From contig NW_020313005.1 of assembly GCF_003265705.1 (NCBI RefSeq), positions 15,634,419 to 15,698,418 on the forward strand: DNA of 64,000 nt, written 5' to 3'. The stretch is from Callorhinus ursinus. Lineage: Eukaryota; Chordata; Mammalia; Carnivora; Otariidae. Positions 11,510 to 23,540 of this stretch are shown here, piece by piece. The notes under the pieces are model-generated. The model worked only from the letters and a program-made list of their open reading frames with translations, was not told the DNA's origin and searched no databases. The stretch's first letter is position 1, and each line of letters starts with the position of its first letter. The translations under genes and the position numbers were made by a program.

Positions 11510-12229
11510 TGAAACTGAAAAGAGAACACTACAAGTGGCCTGCAAGTCCTTGAAACAGGCAGAACAACCTTCCTGTAGGGACTCAACTGCCTCAGTGTTA
11601 ATACTTTTTTTTTTTAAAGATTTTGTTTATTTATTTGACAGAGGGAGCAGGAGAGGGAGAGGGAGAAGCAGGCTCCCCACTGAGCAGGGAGCCCAATGCG
11701 GGGTGATCCCAGGACTGAGCCAAAGGCAGATGCTTAAGTGATTGAGCCACCCAGGTGCCCCTTGATGTTAATACTTTGCTAAGAGCAAAAGGCAATCTTA
11801 GCCCGACCCCTACCCACCCCCACCCAAGGATCCTGTAAGTCTACTTTAACACATAAAAATTCCTTTGGAAACTTCTTTTATCCCTACCCCTGAAGATATA
11901 TGTTGGCAATCATTCCCAAGCATATGATCCACCAATATACACTTGAAGGGTCTCATGACTAAGATTTTATTAGACAGTAGTAAATGACCTTTCCTGACAA
12001 TAGCTAGTTAGCCTCTCAAGATCCTGGAAACTTGCTTCCAGATTCCTTAGAGATTTATGCTATCCCTAACCCCCTCCCAACTTGAAAGTATATAATCAGC
12101 CACTCCTCATAACTCCAGTTAAGCTCTTTCTGCCCAAGGATCTGTCCCCATGCTTCAATAAAACCACCTTTTTTGCACCAAAGACACCTCAAAAATTCTT
12201 TCTGGACCATTTGCTTCCAAACCCCAACA
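11510..12229 (+). mobile_element. Solo LTR of a class I-like endogenous retrovirus, interrupted by a SINE
   Basis: The element starts TGAAACTGAAAAGAG and ends CCAAACCCCAACA. It has a TATA-like GTATATAATC near 12088 and an AATAAA at 12157-12162, the spacing expected of U3-R-U5. The flanks TTATC (11505-11509) and TTTTC (12230-12234) resemble a diverged 5-bp target duplication. No gag, pol or env sequence follows, so it is a solo LTR. The SINE at 11594-11761 splits it. The family name is not known to me. Confidence 0.55.
11594..11761 (-). mobile_element. SINEC, reverse orientation, inserted in the LTR
   Basis: It reads as the reverse complement of the caniform SINE, from the AAGATTTT...TTTATTTGACAG end through GAGCCACCCAGGTGCCCC. 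TGTTAATACT is present on both sides (ends at about 11593 and about 11774), a target-site duplication. Confidence 0.93.
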
Positions 12230-12777
12230 TTTTCATATCATTCCCCACACTGTTTCACCTACCAAATTATATAACTTCATTTGCAATAAAATGTATTTCA
12301 TCACCAAGAAGTAAGATTCTAAAATTCTGCTTTCTGGCTACAGTCATTTTTTCAATGTATCTCCCAAACTTGCTTTTCATCAATCTTTGAATTTTCAGTC
12401 TTCTTGATAGAGTAGGCAGTTAGCCAGACATGAACAGGGAAGGGGTTTTTCCAAATGTTGAAAAAGCCGGAACCCACCAACCACCTCCACAGCACAAATA
12501 GCTGGAGAAATCCCTGAGAGAAATGCATATGCATACTCCCTGTACCCACTGTCCTCAAAGGACCCATGGCTTCTTTATAATACATTTACATTGCAGTTTC
12601 ACACACAGACACTCACTGTACCCCTCACCCTCCTACCCCCGGTTTCACAAGGTGTGATGGGAAGTCTGCCCAAGGAGACTAAATACAGAAACAGGGTGGA
12701 GGGAAGGGTAGGACCAAAGGAACAAGAAAGAAACTGTAGCTAAAAAGGTGGAAGAGCTGACACTTTGTGGCTCCTGT

Positions 12778-12826
12778 GCTCTCTCTCTCTCTCTCACTCT
12801 GTCTCTGTGTCTCTCTCTGTCTCATA
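12778..12826. repeat. (CT)n-rich simple repeat
   Basis: Nearly pure CT dinucleotides interrupted by CACTCTGT and TGTGT units. Confidence 0.9.
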
Positions 12827-13204
12827 GCCTGCTCCACCTTCCTTTCTTTTCAAGAGTCCTTTTGTTTTGGCTGTTAGTAAACGCTGGCTTACTGAGAGTT
12901 TGCTCTGAATTCTTTCTGGGCCGAATTCAAGAACCAAGGACAGGAAGTGGGGTTCCCTGCTGACATTCTAGTCTCTCTTTTTCTGCAGTTTGTCACACTC
13001 CTTCTGGCTTCACACTGTGCTCTGCTATCTCAAATATATGCCTTCTTTCTTGTCAGAAATTATTATTTCCTTAACTTCATACATTCCTACTTTGCCAAGC
13101 CTCATTCTTTGGTAACAAACCAATCTTTCTCTTTCCTCTGCCCTGAGCTGATGAGGTGAAAGTTCATAAAACCAAACTTACTTAGCATGCAGTAGGGTTT
13201 TCTG

Positions 13205-13310
13205 TCATGGGCAATTCTATATTTATATATAGAATAACCCTACATAATATATATACATATATACATACATATATATGATACATTATATATTACATAAATA
13301 TACGCATTTT
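13205..13310. repeat. AT-rich (TATA/CATA) low-complexity repeat
   Basis: The stretch consists of alternating TA with TACA units. It begins with a 9-bp perfect stem, ATTCTATAT / ATATAGAAT, around a 4-base loop. Confidence 0.8.
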
Positions 13311-14047
13311 AAAGAGTATGTCGATTCTTTGTATCTTAAGATCCAGGGCTCATTGCTGGTAAACATAACCCATAAGCCCTAAACTCTAAACATCACTCTC
13401 TCAGCTAACACCTTTCAGGTTCCAGAGAAACACTTCACATGTTGCTATTTGTTTTCAAAACAAAAGATGACTGTATCTGCTATCCCAAAGGGCTGTGAAT
13501 GGGCTGTTGCAATGTGTAGGAGAATATGAATGGTGGAAGTGCCTAGATAAAAGAAAACAAGTTACCTTGCTCAATCCTTCCACTAAGTATAATAACTGCA
13601 CAAGATGCTTACATAATGAAGTTACTCTGGTAATGCTGAGCACCCATTTATTGGCTTTTCTTCATGTTTCATTCATGGTTCCATGTGATATTTACAACTG
13701 TTGCACATGGCAATTGAGGAGCATTATATATTATTAAACAATTCACGTTACCCTTATATTTGTATATTTATTGACCTAGACATAACATACGTGAAGGGTA
13801 ATACTGATTATTTACATTGGCAAACAGATATTGAACACTATAATTACAAATAATTTTTATTTTAAAAATATTTACTGAAAGTTAAAAAGATATTTAAAAA
13901 TTAAACTAAAATGACTATATTTAAATAATTTTATATTTATTATTTAGATATGTATTTTCCTTTTAATTTTAATAGATCATTTTCAGGGCCCCTATTCCTT
14001 GCTTTAATTTTCCTGCACTGTCTATGGTCAGTCATTCTGGTTTTTTG

Positions 14048-14050
<3 letters not shown>

Positions 14051-14084
<34 letters not shown>
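14051..14084. repeat. (TG)n microsatellite
   Basis: About 16 uninterrupted TG units after a T/G-rich lead. Confidence 0.97.
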
Positions 14085-14086
<2 letters not shown>

Positions 14087-14516
14087 TATTTTCTTTGATT
14101 TGTATGTGTTTCCGCAAAACATGTATTATTGCTTGTGTGGATTGATATATTAGTTATCTATGCACTTGATATCAAGTGTAGATTTATTACAGTCTTGCCT
14201 GGATCTAAATATGTTGGTATGTCAGTAATTCTGTAGATTAATCCATGAGCCTACACTTTCTTTTAATGTTTCTGTAGTTTATTTTTTCATTTAATTCTTT
14301 AGTTCATCATATATTTAATATAAGTTTGCAATACGAATTAATCTTTCATTTTTTCAAATGACTAGCAGATTACTCTCAAATATAATTTCTCCCTCACCAA
14401 TTTGAGAAGATCTTCATCATATACTAAATTATTATATATCCTTGTGTCTGTTTTGGAATTCTGTATTTTATTCCATTGCTTTGTCTAACCAGATCCAATT
14501 TGCAATGATAGCTTAA

Positions 14517-14690
14517 CTCATCATCATAAAAGCCATGTATGAAAGACACAGCTAATATCATCTTCAATGGGGAAAAACTGAGAGGTTTTCCCCTAAGATC
14601 AGGAACACAACAGGCATGTCCATTCTTACCACTATTGTTCAACATAGTATTGGAAGTCCTAGCCTCAACAATCAGACAACAAAAATGAAG
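14517..14690 (+). mobile_element. L1 ORF2 reverse-transcriptase fragment, opposite to the neighbouring L1
   Basis: It matches the same L1 RT region seen at 915-1080 (CATCATAAAAGCCATGTATG to CAATCAGACAACAAAAATGA). It abuts, in opposite direction, the 3' part of the minus-strand L1 that starts at about 14690. It is either an inverted piece of that L1 or a separate fragment. Confidence 0.85.
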
Positions 14691-17600
14691 GAATTTGTTT
14701 CTCAGGTTCCTCATATCAGTGAGATCGTATGATACTTGTCTTTCTCTGATTGACTTATTTCGCTTAGCATAATACCCTCTAGTTCCATCCATGTGATTGC
14801 AAATGGCAAGATTTCATTTTTTTTGATGGCTGTGTAATATCCCATTGTATATGTATACCACATCTTCTTTATCCATTCATCTGTTGATGGACATGTAGGC
14901 TCTTTCCACAATTTGACTATTGTGGACATTGCTGCTATAAACATTTAGGTGCATGTGCCCCTTCGGATCCCTACATTTGTATCTTTGGAGTAAATACCCA
15001 GTAGTGCAATTGCTAGGTCATAGGGTAACTTTATTTTCAACTTTTTGAGGAGCCTCCATACTGTTTTCCAGAGTGGCTGGACCAACTTGCATTCCCACCA
15101 ACAGTGTAGGAGGGTTCCCCTTTCTGGAGGTGTCTTTGGGTCTAAAATGAGTCTGTTGGGGGGTGCCTGGGTGGCTTAGTCGTTAAGCGTCTGCCTTCAG
15201 CTTAGGTCATGTTCCCAGGGTCCTGGGATTGAGCCCCACATCAGGCTCCCTGCTCCGTGGGAGGCCTGCCTCTCCCTCTCCCACTCCCCCTGCTTGTGTT
15301 CCCTCTCTTGCTGTCTCTCTCTCTGTCAAATAAATAAATAAAATCTTTAAAAAAGTAAAATAAAGTGAGTCTCTTGGAAGCAGCATATCAATGGGTCTTG
15401 TTTTTTTATCCATTCTGATACCCTATGTCTGTTGATTGGAGTATTTAATCCAGTTACATTCACAGTAATTATTGAAAGATATGAATTTAGTGCCATTGTA
15501 TTACCTGTAAAGGCTCTGTTCTTATTCCTTTCTGGTCTTTGTTACTTTTGGTCTCTCTTTGCACTCAAAGCTCCCCCTTTAATATTTCTTGCAGGGATGG
15601 TTTAGTGGTAGTGATTTCTTTCATTTTTCTTTGTTTTGGAAACTCTTTATCTCTCCTATTCTGAATGACAGCCTTGCTGGAAAAAAACATTCTTGGCTGC
15701 ATATTTTTCCCATTTAGCACATTGAATATATCATGCTAGTCCTTTCTTGCCTACCAGGTCTCTGTGGACAGATCTGCTGCCAGCCTTATATGTCTACCCT
15801 TGTAGTTTAATGACCTCTTGTCTCTAGCTGCTTTTAGGATTTTCTCTTTATCTTTGTAAGTTACAAGTTTCACTATAATATGTCAAGGTGTGGACCTATT
15901 TTTATGGATTTTGAGGGGAGTTCTCTGTGCCTCCTGGATTTGAATGCCTGTTTCCTTCCCCAGATTAGGGAAGTTCTCAGCTTTAATTTGTTCAAATAAA
16001 CCTTCTGCCCCTTTTGCCCACTCTTCTTCTTCTGGGAGTCCTATAATATGGATATTACTTTGCTTTATGCAATCACTGAGTTCCCTAAGTCTACTTTCAT
16101 GATCTAATAATTTTCTTTCCCTCTTCTTTTCAGCTTCATTATTTTACATAATTTTATCTTCTGTATCACTGATTCACTCTTCTGTTTCATTCATCCTCAT
16201 TTATATGGTCTCCACTTGGGACTGCATCTCAGTTACAGCATTTTTAATTTGGCCTGACTAGATGTTAGTTCTTTTATCTCTACAGTAAGAGATTCTCTAG
16301 TGTCTTCTATGCTTTTTACAAGCCCAGCTAGTATCTTTATAATCTTTTTTTTTTTAATTCTAGTTTAGACATCTTACTCATATCCATATTGATTAAATTC
16401 CTGGTTGTGAGTACTACCTCCTGTTCTTTCTTTTGGGCTGAAATTCCTCATCTCATCATTTTGTCCAGAAAAGAGAAGAAGAAATTAAGAAAAAAACAAG
16501 AACAATAACCACAACAGAAAAAAAAAAAAAACACAAACCCTAGATCCTGGGTGTGTTTTGGTCTGCTTGTTAAAAAAAAACAAAACCAGATCCCAAAATA
16601 AGAAAGAAAATATATATGTTAAAATACAATGAAAGGAAAGAAAAAATAAAGTATATATTAAAATTAAAATTAAAAAAGAATTTAAAAATTGAAAAAATAA
16701 GAAAATAACTGAAAAAATACTAAAAGACTAAAGAATAAAACTACAAGGAATGCTGTAAACTCTTCCCCAAGAGCTGAAGCTTTGCAACCCTTTATGATCA
16801 CGTAAACTTGGTGGCAGCAAGTGGTGTGTGCTGGTCTTCTGAGGGAGGGGACTGTGATGCTGATTCTCAAACAGACTTACTGAAGTGGAAATGCGCCTCC
16901 AGTGCGCAGGGAGGCACGGTGCTCAGTGTAATGGCTCCGGACTCTACTAGGTGGCACTGTTTTGTTCCCTGAAGGCTTTCAGTGATGATGGACACAATGA
17001 ATATGGCAGTTCCCCACTCTCTAGCCCAGAAGCTGAAAGTTTGTGCTCCCCACCACTCCTCAGTGAGCCCTCACAGAAGAGCAATCAACCACCCTTGTCT
17101 CCCCAGTTTCTGTCAGAACTCTTGCGTTCACCCGGTCTGTGTTTGTTTTTATCTCAAGCACACGACTGAGTTTCATAACTCCAAATTTTAGGGACTCCCA
17201 TGGAACAGACCTGTGCTGTTCCCCTGGAGGTAGGGGGGTCTCCCCACACTTCTACTTTTTTGCTGGACCTATCCCAGGAACGCGATTACATGACCATGCA
17301 GTGGTTCACAGATTATGACAATGTAGAGCAGAAAGCCCACACCTATATTCACTGTTCTCAGCTGGCTTCCCTGCTCCTATGTCCGGGAACAGTGCCCCAC
17401 TTATGCGCCAGCCTCTCTTCTTGCAATCCGGGGATCTGCAGACCACACTGTTACACCTGGGATTCCACCCTGCTTCACCACCTGAGCATCTTTAAGCCAG
17501 GCAGGTCCCCCCACTATAGCAGACTTCTAAAAGTTCCAATTTTGCACTCCACTGCTTATAATGCCTTGCGGTAGCCTCCTTAAGCAGGTTCCCTCCCTGC

Positions 17601-17818
17601 TGCCATATCCTCAGCTATATCACACCAAATTCAAATCTCCGCAACTCCTACCTTCCAAATACAGTCTCTTTTCTGCTTGTAGACTTGCAGCATATGTTTT
17701 CTCAGACCTCCAATTGATTTCTTGAGTGTTCAGAATGATTTAATAACTATCTAGTTACATTTGAGGGAGGAGACAAACTTAAGATCCCTCTATTCCTCCC
17801 CCATCTTAACTCCTCCCC
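14690..17818 (-). mobile_element. LINE-1 with intact 5' start but a large internal deletion
   Basis: On the minus strand the element begins at about 17818 with GGGGAGGAGTTAAGATGGGG, the canonical L1 5' UTR start. It runs through a 5' UTR and a decayed ORF1 (about 16500-15450) into early ORF2. Near 15126 it jumps from an early ORF2 sequence (GACCCAAAGACACCTCCAGA) directly to the ORF2 C-terminal region (AAAGGGGAACCCTCCTACAC), which ends near 14690 without the normal 3' UTR. Several kilobases of ORF2 are therefore missing. A SINE at 15160-15361 interrupts it. Confidence 0.85.
15160..15361 (+). mobile_element. SINEC with target-site duplication
   Basis: This is a complete caniform SINE inserted in the minus-strand L1. 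AAATGAGTCTGTTGG (15145-15159) and AAGTGAGTCTCTTGG (about 15363-15377) are the diverged duplicated target. The 5' GGGG and the AAATAAATAAATAAAATC tail are clear. Confidence 0.95.
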
Positions 17819-17819
17819 T

Positions 17820-18729
17820 TATCAATGTTTCTTGAGTAGAAAATCCCTAAAGCCAGAATAAATATCACCAATGGGAGAGGGAATTAGGACCTCACAAATT
17901 TTGAGGGCCTCATATGCTTCATATACATTTAACTTATGAACATTCAGACTTATGTACAGGGTTTGATTAGAGTGGAGTATATAGAGTGAAAATTTAAAGA
18001 AGCATTCCTCAGAGTGTCATAAATATTTAAATTTCTGTCTTGTCCTTCCAGCCCTGTCTATGTTCATACACATATGATCTACCTGCCTCATCTAACAAGT
18101 TTCACAGCTGATTAATTTATCTATGCTTCACACATCTTTGAGTTTTATTCTTTTTATTTGTTTAGTTTTCTATAGTAGATCTGAATATTCTTAAACAATT
18201 CAGCAAACACATATTACATAGCTCAAGTCTATGTCTTTGTTCTTCTATTTAATGAGACTTCCTGATTATTCATTTATTATTCCAGATGAATTTTAGAATC
18301 ATTTTACCAAGTTCGTCAAGTTGTAATTAGATCACCCCACTTAAGCATATGGTATTTAAATGTTTGAGATCCATTTTCTGGGCCTAAAAAAAAAAATACA
18401 GAATTTTTCTGTCTGCATAACACCATGCTTTAATTTTTATTTATTCACTGAATAATGAATATTTATTGAGAACCTATGGTATTCCAAGCACTATTCAGGG
18501 TGCAGGTAACAAAACAAAGGAAAATAATAAACCAATAAAATCTTGCCCTCATAGAGTTTATATTTTGACATGGTAGATAAATAACAGAAAAGATAAATAT
18601 GTAAAACTTATACTATGTTAGATGGTAAGTGCTATAGGGAAAGATAAAGGAAAGATAGGGAGTTTGTATATGGAAGACACTATCTCAGATAGGGTAGCCA
18701 AAGAAAACCTCATAAGAAGATGACATGTA
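17820..18729. other. Intergenic stretch with an ancient repeat, no gene
   Basis: Bases 18430-18680 (TATTGAGAACCTATGGTATT, TCCAAGCACTATTCAG, CCCTCATAGAGTTTAT, GGTAAGTGCTATAGGGAAAG) have the word order of an old mammalian L2/MIR-age repeat. The remainder is AT-rich and unrecognised. Confidence 0.45.
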
Positions 18730-18930
18730 GGGGTCCCTGGGTGGCTTAGTCGTTAAGCATCTGCCTTCGGCTCAGGTCATGATCCCAGGGTCCTGGGGTC
18801 GAGTCCCGCATCGGGGTCCCTGCTCAGTGGGAAGCCTGCTTCTCCCTCTCCCACTCCCCCTGCTTGTGCTCCCTCTCTTGCTATGTCTCTCTCTGTCAAA
18901 TAAATAAATAAAGTCTTTTAAAAAAAAAAG
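18730..18930 (+). mobile_element. SINEC with target-site duplication
   Basis: Full caniform SINE with tail (AAATA)n and A10. GACATGTAG at 18722 is repeated as GACATGTAAG at about 18933. Confidence 0.95.
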
Positions 18931-19109
18931 GCGACATGTAAGTGAATGCCTTTACAAAATGAAGAATGGAGGCTTTGGTCCAAGATGACAACATAGAAAG
19001 ACCCTGAACTCACTTCCTTCTGTGGATGTACAAAATCTACAGGTACATATGGAACAATTTCCTCTGAAAAGAAACCCCCAAACTAGTTGAAACTCCTACA
19101 CATTGAGCA

Positions 19110-20185
19110 AATATTTGTTCAGTTTTTTTCTCTATAGTTAAGAATCCGTATCTTGGCTTGCCTCTCTCTCTCTCTTTTTTCCCGTATGATCACTTGTTTT
19201 GTTTCTTAAATTGCACATATGAGCAAAATCATATAGTATGTCTGATTTATTTCACTTGGCGTAATACTCTCAAGCTCCATCGACATCATTGCAAACAGCA
19301 AGATTTCATTCTTTTTTATGGCTGTGTCATATTTCATTGTATATAATATACCACTTCTTTACCTCTTCATCAGTCAGTGGATATTTGGGCTCTTTCTATA
19401 ATTTGGCTATTGTAGAAAATGCTGTTATAAACATTGGGGTGCATGTATCCCTTTGAATTAGTATATTTGTATTCTTTTGGTAAATACCTAGTTGTGCAAT
19501 TGCTGGATCATAAGGTAGTTCTATTTTTAACTTTTTGAGGAACCTCCATACTGTTTTCCACACTGCCTCCACCAGCTTTCATTCCCACCATAGTGCAAGG
19601 GTTCCCCTTTCTCCATATCCTCTCCAACACCTGTTGTTTCTTGTGTTGTTGGTTTTAGCCATTCTGACAGGTGTGAAGTGATATCTCATTGTAGTTTTGA
19701 TTTGTATTTCCCTGATGATGAGTGATGTTGATCATCTTTTAATGTGCCTGTTGGCCATCTGTAGGTCTTCTTTGGAAAAATGTCTATTCATATCTTCTGA
19801 CCATTTTTAATTGGATTATTTTGGGGGGATGTTGAGTTTGGTAAGTTCTTTATATATTTTGGATACTAACTCTTTATTGGATATGTCATTTGCAAAAATC
19901 TCCTCCCATTCTGTAGGTTGCCTTTTAGTTTTGTTGATTATTTCCTTCACTGTGCAAAAGCTTTTTATTTTGATGTAGTCCTGATAGTTTATTTTTGTTT
20001 TTGTTTCCCTTACATATCTAGTAAGATTTTGCTATGGCCAATGTCAAAGAGGTTACTGCCTGTGTTGCCGTCTAGGATTTTAGTGGTTTCATGTCTCACA
20101 TTTAGATTTTTAATCCATTTTGAATTCATTTCTGTGTATGGTATAAGAAAATCATCCAGTTTCGTTCTTTTGCATTTTGGCACTT
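19110..20185 (-). mobile_element. L1 3'-end fragment inserted in the L1M 5' UTR
   Basis: The reverse complement of ORF2 C-terminal and 3'-terminal L1 sequence. It includes the diagnostic words TTGCAAACAGCAAGATTTCA, GTTATAAACATTGGGGTGCA and CACTCTGTTTTCC-like blocks. It is about 1.1 kb, truncated at both ends, and more diverged than the copies at 29.4 and 34.5 kb. Confidence 0.85.
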
Positions 20186-20189
20186 CAAC

Positions 20190-21830
20190 TTTTAAGACCT
20201 GTACTGGAGAGATGAGCCCCCAAAGCATCTAGCTTTGAAAGTGAATGGGGCCTGTGTCCATGAGACCCACAAGTCTATAGCAAACTGTGAAACAGTTCTT
20301 AAAGGGCTTGTGTATATGAACTCATTCACCCCAGGGGATGGCACAGAGGCAGCTAGATGACTGAAAAGCTCCCAGACTTTCTGTGGAAAAGGCCTATTTG
20401 CTTATCTTAAAGCATTGGCCTGGGGCACCTGGTTGGCTCCGTCAGTTAAGCATCCAACTCTTGATTTTGGCTCCGATCATGATCTTAGGGTTGTGAGGTG
20501 AGCCCCGTGACAGGCTCCGGAGCCTGTGTAAGATTCTCTGTCTCTCTCCCTCTGCCCTGACCCATCCTCCTCTTAAAAAAAAGCATTGGCCTGAAGGGCA
20601 GATGCATCTTACTTAACACATAACTAGGGGCCCGTGGAAATATTCTCCAAAGATGGAGGCTGGCAGGTGCCATCTTAGTTTTCTCCCTCTGCCTCATTCC
20701 AACTCACTGGTAGCTCCTGGGAAGCAGCTGTACCCTTACCTGGCACCACAATTTTTGTGGCTGCTAGCCAGGTGATATCTCTAGATTATCTGGCTCTGAT
20801 GACTAGCAGAGCTATGCTCTGGGTCCCACAGGACTATAATAAATGGAGAAAGAGTTCTTAACCAATCTCCCCCAGGGCAGAGCAGAGGGGCAACAGACTA
20901 AGACACCCAGCCATTCTTTGAAAGAGCCCTATTAGCTTAACTTCAAAGCTGTGGCCCTAAAGGGTAGGCCTTTAATTAAACACACATCTAAGAGCTGACT
21001 TTAATCTTTTCTAGAGATCTTAAGGGTGATTGCTATTTTTACTCTCTTTCTGCCATGCTCCAGAGATCTGGTGTCTCCCAGGAGGAAGCTATACAAGGAG
21101 TTGGTGCCCAGGTTTTTACATCTGCTACTCCAGCTTTCATGGCTGCTGCCCAGGGAATGCCCCTTGATCACCTACCTCTGGTGGTCAGTAGGGTTTGCAT
21201 TTGTGGGACTCCTAAGACTATAACAAACAGAGAGACAGTTCTGGGCATGTTACCACTCTCAGGGCACAGTACAAAAGCAGAGTGAAACATACGCCCATTA
21301 TTTCTGTGAAAGTGGCTATTTGCTTGCCTTGGAGCTTCAGCCTAAGGGGCAGGCTTCTGGTTTGGTACACAACTAGGAGCCTACTAAGGTGTTCTCTGGA
21401 GACAGAGGCTGGTGGGTGCTATCTTTGAGCTTTCCCTCTGCCTTAACCCAGGTCTCTAGAATCTGTGAAAGAGGCCTATTAGCTTGTTTTCATAGTTGTG
21501 GCCTCACGGGTAAGCTTCTAAGTAACTAACATCTCGGGGCTGACTGCAATCCTCTCCAGAGACTGGGGAGGCTGGAGGTACCATCTTCACATTCTCCATC
21601 TGTCTCATGTGAGATTATTAGCATCTCCAAAAACCCAAAAAACACATCTGTCACCCTGGTTTTTGTGGTGGCTACCCAGAGGATACATCCCTTGATAGCT
21701 TAGCTCTGGTGCCCAGCAAGGCTTGTGTTCACAGCTTCAATGGGGTGGTAGCAAAGAAAGAAACAGTTTCTAATTGGCTATCACCCCAGGGCTCAGTACA
21801 GAGTGAGCAGACAGAAACTCCACTCACTAG
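20190..21830 (+). repeat. Irregular tandem units in the L1M 5' UTR
   Basis: Related blocks recur: 'agtctatagcaaac ... acagttctt' (20270-20300), 'gactataataaatg ... gagttctt' (20831-20855), 'gactataacaaaca ... acagttctg' (21214-21243) and 'tggtagcaaagaaag ... acagtttct' (21750-21770). The words ATCTTA/TTTTCTCCCTCTGCC and CTATTAGCTT also recur. After subtracting the SINE, spacing is roughly 370-390 bp for the first units and longer for the last. Such repeated promoter units are known in some old L1 lineages. Confidence 0.6.
20423..20580 (+). mobile_element. Older SINEC subfamily with exact target-site duplication
   Basis: The body reads GGGGCACCTGGTTGGCTCCG...CATCCAACTCTTGATTTTGG, the older carnivore SINE form. 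AAAGCATTGGCCTG flanks it exactly (20409-20422 and 20580-20593). Confidence 0.93.
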
Positions 21831-21877
21831 TCTTCCCATGAAAGAGGTGTATTTGTATACTTTAAAAGCTGATGTCC

Positions 21878-22103
21878 AGGCACCTAGGTGGCTCAGTCAT
21901 TTGAGTGTCTGAAACTTGTTTTTGGCTTTTGGCTCAGGTCATGATCTCAGAGTCATGAGATTGAGCTCCATATTAGGCTCCATGCTCAGTGAGGAGTCTG
22001 CTTGAGATTCTCTTCTCTCTCTCCCTCTTCTTCTCCTCCACCCCCACTCTCTCTGTCTCTTTCTCACATGATAGATGAATAAATATTCTTAAAAAATAAG
22101 TCA
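21878..22103 (+). mobile_element. Older SINEC subfamily
   Basis: Head CAGGCACCTAGGTGGCTCAG, central GGTCATGATCTCAGAGTCAT, CT-rich stretch and GATGAATAAATATTC tail. It is diverged; the flanking duplication is not clear. Confidence 0.9.
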
Positions 22104-23106
22104 GTTTGCATCTAGGTCCCATTTGGGACACTGACAAGTCTTGACACACCTTCACTAACTACTGGGAGCCACTGAAAATAAAGTTGGCAGCCTAGACAAT
22201 GACAAAAGTTTGAGAGATAACCTAGAGCTAGGGCAGGGTTGAATGATCAGTTTTGTCTCCTACAAGAGAACACTCTCTCAAGACTGGGAGAGGGGCTATT
22301 TTATCTAATGAACAGAAACTAACAGAGAAGGTCAAGGAAAGTGAAGAAACAGAGAAATATGTTTCAAACAAAATAAGATAAAACCAGAAACAGATCTTAA
22401 TGAAATAGAGAGATAGATGATTTACCTGATAGAGAGTTCAATTAAAGTTATAAAGATGCTCACCAAGGTCAGGAGAAGAATGAATGAAAAAAAGTAAAAA
22501 TTTCAACAAAAATAGAAAATAAAAGGAAGTACTAAATAGAAGTCATAAAGCTAAAAAATAAATAACTGAACTGAAAAAAAGTGCAGTTGAGGGGTTCACC
22601 TAACGAATCAATGAAGCAAAAGAAAGGATCAGTGAATTTGAAGACAGAGCATTAGAACACATCTAATAGGAGCAGCAAAAAGAAAAAAGAATGCAAAAGA
22701 GTGAAGATACCTCAAGAGACTTATGTGACAATGTTAAGGGGACCAACATTGGCATTATAATGGTCCCAGAAAGAGAAGAGAGAGAGAAAGGGGCAGAAAA
22801 CTTATCTGAAGAGATAATGGCTGAATATCTTCCTACTTTGTGAAAAAAAGCAAAGATATCTAAAGGGACTTATATGACAATTTTAAGCTGGCCAACATTT
22901 GCATTATGTGTCTGAGAAAGAGAAAACAGAAAAAAACCCCAAAATTTATGGCAGAAGCCCTCCCTACCTTGGGGGAGGAAACAGACATCCAGATCCAGGA
23001 ATCCCAGAAAATTCCAAAGAAGATAAACCCTAGATCTCCACCAAGACACTTATAATTAAAGTATCAGAAGTTAAAAAGAAAAAGAGAATTAAAGAGTAGC
23101 AAGAGA

Positions 23107-23306
23107 GGGGCACCTGGGTTGCTCAGTTGGTTAAGCATCTGCCTTCAGTTCAGGTCATGATCCCAGGGTCCTGAGGTCAAGCCCCATATTGGGCTCCCTG
23201 CTGAGTGGGGAGCCTGCTTATCCCTTTGCCTGTCACTCCCCTTGCTTGTGCTCTCTCTCTCTGTCAAATAAATTAATAAAATCTTAAAAAACTTTAAAAA
23301 AATAAA
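23107..23306 (+). mobile_element. SINEC
   Basis: Caniform SINE with tail TCAAATAAATTAATAAAATC. AGTAGCAAGAG before and AGCAGCAAGAA after form a probable diverged target duplication. Confidence 0.93.
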
Positions 23307-23431
23307 AATGGAAAGCAGCAAGAAAAAGACAACTAATTACATACAAGGGAACTACCATAAGATGATCAGATTTTTTGCAAAAACTCTGCAGGCCAGAAGG
23401 GAGTGTCATGATATACTCACAATGCTGAAAG

Positions 23432-23433
<2 letters not shown>

Positions 23434-23482
<49 letters not shown>
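23434..23482. repeat. (CA)n microsatellite within L1M
   Basis: About 24 CA units. In sibling L1 sequence (43125-43145) this position is AAAAAAACCTGCAACCAAGA, so the CA array appears to have expanded from an A/C-rich L1 segment. Confidence 0.97.
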
Positions 23483-23483
<1 letters not shown>

Positions 23484-23540
23484 GAATATTTCAGCAAAGT
23501 TGTTCTTTACAATTGAAAGAGAGATAGTTTTCCGGATAAG

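Larger units (their letters stand above)
12235..14430. other. Intergenic stretch with low-complexity DNA, no gene
   Basis: This holds a CT-rich simple repeat (12778-12826), an AT-rich stretch with TATATACATA runs (13205-13310) that contains a short perfect inverted repeat, and a TG microsatellite (14051-14084). Several open frames of 60-80 codons show no family signature. The rest I do not recognise. Confidence 0.5.

Noticed and set aside
12640..12962. A second LTR-like end (GAATTCTTTCTGGGCCGAAT ... CCCTGCTGACA)
   Set aside because: The right end resembles an LTR U5, but I could not find a convincing left end, TATA box or AATAAA, so it is not listed as an element.
13206..13227. TATA-box-like sequence with a small inverted repeat
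   Set aside because: It is part of an AT-rich simple repeat with no gene or CpG island nearby.
23434..23482. Regular short repeats considered as an array of CRISPR type
   Set aside because: A pure CA microsatellite in a mammalian L1; there are no spacers or cas genes anywhere.
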